Positions 60,034-64,000 of a stretch of 64,000 bases of DNA are shown piece after piece (the stretch's first letter is position 1; each line of letters starts with the position of its first letter). The stretch spans positions 62,001-126,000 of the forward strand of contig JAKCPI010031751.1 of assembly GCA_023213315.1 (NCBI GenBank), given 5' to 3'. The translations under genes and the position numbers were made by a program. The DNA comes from Euborellia annulipes (Eukaryota > Arthropoda > Insecta > Dermaptera > Anisolabididae). Below the pieces are notes generated by a model. The model saw nothing but the letters and a program-made list of their open reading frames with translations, did not search any database and was not told the origin of the DNA.

Positions 60034-60705
60034 AAAAATCTGGTGTGACTGGCGCACAGCACACAACTTTCTCTTACCCTCGGTAATCGAAAGTTGTGTA
60101 CTGTGCTTGTCACACCAGATTTTTTGTGTCGACATATATTTAGTTTCCGACAGTACGGTTCATTCGATTTTCAAGATGTAAAATTTATAAGTATGGGAAA
60201 ATATTTATATTTTGATACCATGGTAACCATTTCTCCTATCTTTTCTATGGAGTACAAGAGTAAAGTGGTCTTCAGAAGATTTCAATCACAAAATGAGAAT
60301 ATACATTTTAAAGAGAATCTAAAAAATAATTGATTTTTGAATTTTAAAAAAAATCGTTGGAGCAAATTTTGAGAAAATCGAAAAAAACTGAAAAATTGCA
60401 TCAGTAAAGTACTAGTACTCTTAGGTCGATTTTGTTCAAAAGCTTCGTGTCACATCCCATGGAGGTGCCTAACTTAAATATAAAATTTCAACCTCCTAGC
60501 TCTTTTCGTTCTTGAGATATTTTGTTCACAGACACACAGACAGACACACAGACATACAGACAGACAGACCATGTCACGAAAACCACTTTTTGGATTCAGG
60601 GGACCTCAAAACGTGAAGATCCATCAAAATCTCGACATCGAATTTTTGACATGAATCCAATACTTTCTATATATATATTACATATATACATAGGTAAGAG
60701 AAAGT
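60034..60705 (-). mobile_element. Helentron-like repeat nested in the hammerhead palindrome
   Basis: A complete copy. The left arm of the palindrome keeps the empty site (CAATTTCTTTTTAAC). Here the flanks are GTT before and AAAAAGAAATTG after, again without duplication. Confidence 0.93.
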
Positions 60706-60768
60706 AAAAAGAAATTGTGTTTAATTGCAATGAATAATAAGATACCTAAGATCGTGTATAATTAACAA

Positions 60769-60817
60769 TATTTGCCCTGATGAAGGTCGTGATTGGCGAC
60801 CGAAACGTCGGCAAATA
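60769..60817 (+). ncRNA. Hammerhead ribozyme motif, best preserved
   Basis: UAUUUGCC (stem I) - CUGAUGA (60777-60783) - stem II GGUCG loop CGACC - GAAA (60802-60805) - CGUC - GGCAAAUA (stem I, perfect 8 bp). Stem III is the 4-base self-complementary ACGU, so full activity would need a second RNA copy. Predicted cleavage is after the C at 60809. Confidence 0.82.
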
Positions 60818-61419
60818 AAAATTAAATAAAAGATTTTTTTATTTAATCTCCTGGCTGCAAAGTCCCTGCGAATCCTGAGTAAATCTCCACAGCCAAAAAA
60901 CATCAACTCTTTATAATTTGTTACCATGGCAACCATTTCTCCTATCTTTCCTTTGAAGTATAAGAGTAAAGTGGTCTTCAGAAGATTTCAATGGCAAAAT
61001 GAGAATATACATTTGAAAGAGCATCTAAAAAATAATTGATTTATGAATTTTAAACAAAATCGTTGGAGCGAATTTTGAGAAAATCGAAAAAAACTGAAAA
61101 AGTGTATCAGTAAAGTACTAGTACTTTTTGGCCGATTTTGTTTAAAAGCTTATTTTCACGTTTCAGGGCGATTCTTAACTTAAATATAAAATTTCAACCT
61201 CGTAACTAAATTCCCTCAAACACACACACAGACAGACCATGTCACGAAAACCACTTTTTTGGACTCAGGGGACCTCAAAACGTGTACATCCATCAAAATC
61301 TCGGCATCGAATTTTTGACATAAATTCAATACTTTCTCTATATATTACATATATACATAGGTAAGAGAAAGTAAAAATCAACACAAAATAGTGGTTAAAG
61401 GAATTTCAAGAACAGTATT

Positions 61420-61500
61420 GTGTTTGTTGGACCTAGCCACCGAGGACTGGTGCCTCTAAGCGGGTCGTAATAAATTTATTTATTTATTTATTTATTTATT
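61420..61500 (+). mobile_element. LINE 3' tail with TTTA repeat
   Basis: GGACTGGTGCCTCTAAGCGG and GTCGTAATAAATTTATTT run into a (TTTA)n array, the usual 3' terminus style of RTE/Jockey-like non-LTR elements. Confidence 0.5.
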
Positions 61501-62314
61501 TAGAAAAGTCTGAAATCTTATTAATAAAAGATTAAATACTTTTCAAAACATCTTACTTTTTTGTATTACATAATCAATGGTATTTTAAAAAAATTGATTA
61601 AATTTCTAAGTCAGTGATACCTTAATAAGTCGATTTAAAATTCTAGACATTTTCTCTTAGGTGGGCCCCCTCGCGTCTCTCCCGGAATTGGCTTAATTAG
61701 AATTCCATTATTTGACGCCCCACAAGGGAAAGGATCAAATTCCTCTGATAATCTGAATAACTCTAGGGTCCGGGGTTCAAATTCAAATTATAGCCTCTTA
61801 TCAGAATTCTCTTCATTGTTGATTAAGAAATATAAATATTTTTTAAAAGGGGGCGAAATCATTTGGATATATTAACTTTTTTTTTAAAGCAACCCTGTTT
61901 ATAAATATTTTTTTATTTATTTATTTAAGGGAAAACTTTTGCTTTTGACTGATAAAAGAAATGACATTGTGTTGATTGAAAAGCCGATCAAGTGTATTCA
62001 TCGCTTCGCCAACATCTTTTGAACGAAAAGTCGTTCAAATAGAAATAAATATAATGCTATAATGTACTTCAAAGATGTTTTTTTATTGCTCTTTCATGTT
62101 AAGATGCTTTATAATGTATAAACCTGCTAAAAAAAGAGAGATAATAAGGAAGAATTCGCCTTTTTTTTAAGTAGGCCTACAAAAAATATATTTGCATATA
62201 AGTGTCTTTTAAGCAAAATTCTTTGTTAGGCATATGCTTAAAGCTCTTGAATAATAATAGGTAGATAATTGGGCAATTTACGAAAATTTTATTTCTCTTT
62301 TCCCACACCATGTC

Positions 62315-62956
62315 AAAAAAATCTGGTGTGACTGTCGCACAGAACACAACTTTCTCTTAACTTTGGTAATCGAAAGTTGTGTTCTGTACTTGTCACACCA
62401 GATTTTTCGTGTCGACATATATATAGTTTCCGCCGATATTTTAGAATTCAAGATATAAAATTTATTAACATGAGAGAATATTTATATTTTGTTACCATAG
62501 AAACCGAACCATTTCTCCTATTCTTCCTATGAAGAACAAGAGTATAGTGGTCTTCAGAAGATTTCAATGATAAAATGAGAATATATACTAAAAAGTATCT
62601 AAAAAAAAATTGATTTTTGCATTTTAATCAAAATCGTTAGAGCGAATTTTGAGAAAATCGAAAAAAACTGAAAAAGTACATCAGTAAAGTACTAGCACTT
62701 TTTGGCTGATTTTGATCAAAAGCTTATTTTCACGCCCTAGGTAGGTAAGTGTTTAACTTAAATATAGAATTTCAACCTTCTAGCTCAATTCCTTGATGCT
62801 TTAAATTGAACAGAGACAGACAGACACACAGACATACAGACCATGTCGCGAAAACCACTTTTTTGGATTCAGGGGACCTCAAAACGTATATATCCATCAA
62901 AATCTCAATGTATATGTACTATGTATATTAACATATACATATAGGTAAGAGAAAGT
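62315..62956 (-). mobile_element. Helentron-like repeat, diverged
   Basis: It runs from the TCTGGTGTGACTGTCGCACA hairpin to GGTAAGAGAAAGT, with the CAGACAGACACACAGACATA microsatellite. The 5' hairpin is shortened. Confidence 0.88.
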
Positions 62957-62959
62957 AAC

Positions 62960-64000
62960 AAAATAAAAAATCATTGTGTGGTTTTATGAAACCACGATGC
63001 AAGTGAAACTTTTTTCGGATCGTAGACGTTTAACTGAAAATTTTCAGAAAATTATTCAATTAAGGGTATTAAAATCGCGTTTTTAATCTTAACTTAATTG
63101 GAAAATGATGAATGATAATGGGAAATCAATAGACCCGTGTTAAAAACTGTGAACAATATTCATTTAGGAACTAGCCGCGCCGACCGCCGAAAGGAAGGCT
63201 TCGCTCCCCTGGAGCCCCCCACCACCTGGCTCGGGCCCGCCTGCTGTAAATGTAAATTAACAATAGAAAGGCGAGGGGATAATAATTTTAAATTTCAACA
63301 TTTTATACCCTAATCAAAATTAAGTTCCATCCAGAACCGAGCTCATGATCCCTGGATGATGTCATATCTGACCACTACTCCAAAGAACACTCACCAAGAA
63401 ATCTTTTAAAACGATCAAAGCAATGATATCTTCATAAATAATTTTTTTTAATAAGTAGCTGTATAAACAATCCCCAAAATGTAAATAACGAAAATGAGTT
63501 ATTTTTCTGCAAATATTTAAACAAAATTCTCAAATGAAAGATGATAGGAAATAAAATAAAAATAAAAAGAGCTCAAATGTGTTTGTTTTCGTTTATTTAA
63601 TAAGTGGTTAAATATTGAACAAAAATCTGAATCATTTAGAGAAGCTCTGTCCTTGAAAAATTATATTTTCAAACAAGAACTTTTTACTAAAAATCCTAAT
63701 TAAAAAGCAGAATTTGAAATTTATTTTGCTAATACAATCACGGGCAAAAAATATCAAATAGTTATAAAAAATTGATTTAAAATGTAAAGGAACCAAATTA
63801 ATGATTGATAAATTAAATAAGATTCTTAAAGTGACTATTACTTTAAAAAATAAAAAAATTTGTTCTCCCCTTTTTTTATCTTGAAAAAAATGAGAAAATA
63901 TGAAAAAAAAAAAAAAAAAAATATTTAGAAGGAATGAATTGATTTTTTTTATTTTCAATTGGATGGTTTTGATCGCTGACAATATCCTCCTCATGACTTG
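62960..64000. other. Stretch without recognised features
   Basis: AT-rich with one GC-richer patch at about 63170-63250 that begins ACTAGCCGCGCCGACCGCCG, resembling the centre of the MITE at 54950. A 120-codon open frame on the minus strand at 63632-63994 is low-complexity. Confidence 0.4.

Larger units (their letters stand above)
59698..60909. mobile_element. Palindromic hammerhead element with 13-bp duplication, carrying a nested repeat
   Basis: It is bounded by TTTATATTTTGTT (59685-59697) and TTTATAATTTGTT (60910-60922; one mismatch). The arms meet near 59980-60010. Both arms have complete hammerheads with 8-bp stem I (UAUUUGCC/GGCAAAUA) and GGUCG/CGACC stem II: minus strand 59840-59888, plus strand 60769-60817. 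The left end has unpaired sequence (59698-59780). A Helentron-like copy sits in the right arm. Confidence 0.9.
59519..61372 (-). mobile_element. Helentron-like repeat (outermost of a three-level nest)
   Basis: The 3' hairpin at 59527-59606 and upstream block to 59697 continue after a 1.2-kb insertion at 60910-61372, which holds TTACCATGGCAACCATTTCT, a short microsatellite and the 5' hairpin. Confidence 0.9.

Noticed and set aside
63632..63994. 120-codon frame at the right edge
   Set aside because: Composition is Phe/Lys/Ile-rich from AT-rich DNA; no family pattern or splice context.

Overview
This is an AT-rich, intron-rich, repeat-packed piece of an invertebrate nuclear genome. An arthropod is the best guess, from the gene families and from tRNA-headed SINEs, Helentron-like repeats, hAT/mariner MITEs and hammerhead-bearing palindromes; I cannot name the species. 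There are no operons, ribosome binding sites or bacterial genes.

Genes. (1) At the left edge, on the minus strand, lies the first large coding exon of a Na+/Ca2+ exchanger (start near 1400, running out of the window at base 1). It has signal peptide, TM1, alpha-1 repeat, XIP-like segment and the start of Calx-beta domain 1. A one-base indel in an A-run near 1097 breaks the frame. (2) From 25576 down to 16390, minus strand, I could assemble 17 consecutive in-phase exons of an M1-family (aminopeptidase N-like) ectoenzyme: 920 residues with its natural stop, lacking only the upstream N-terminus. Its zinc-binding and exopeptidase motifs are gone while the frame is intact, so it looks like a conserved pseudoenzyme. 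(3) On the plus strand, exons at 43297-43435 and 45147-45228 encode the start of a protein with a GPCR-like TM1 and probably TM2. (4) A minus-strand exon at 45727-45985 with good splice sites belongs to an unrecognised protein.

Repeats make up most of the rest. The dominant family (about 20 copies) begins ACTTTCTCTTACC, carries an internal TCTG/GT microsatellite, repeats its 5' end inverted near the 3' end, and ends in a hairpin CACCAGATTTTTT. Two copies can be compared with natural empty sites and show insertion in a T-run without target duplication, as expected for Helentron-associated elements (DINE/HINE type). A second class are palindromic insertions whose arms carry hammerhead ribozyme cores (CUGANGA, stem II, GAAACGUC); several have 11-14 bp target duplications, which points to target-primed reverse transcription and a Penelope-like or retrozyme-like origin. 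There are also at least eight hAT-type elements with 8-bp duplications, mariner/pogo-type MITEs with TA duplications, tRNA-headed and 5S-rRNA-headed SINEs sharing a tail motif, and LINE 3' ends.

Layout: 1-1.8 kb exchanger and upstream region; 1.9-16 kb repeats; 16.4-25.6 kb aminopeptidase-like gene; 25.8-32 kb SINEs and hAT elements; 32.7-38 kb dense Helentron-like cluster with a 1.56-kb palindrome inside; 41.2-42 kb hAT element with internal tandem repeat; 43.3-46 kb GPCR-like exons and the unknown exon; 46.7-50.6 kb a large interrupted palindrome; 54.3-56.1 kb nested hAT/MITE block; 59.5-61.4 kb a three-level nest of elements; 62-64 kb little recognisable.
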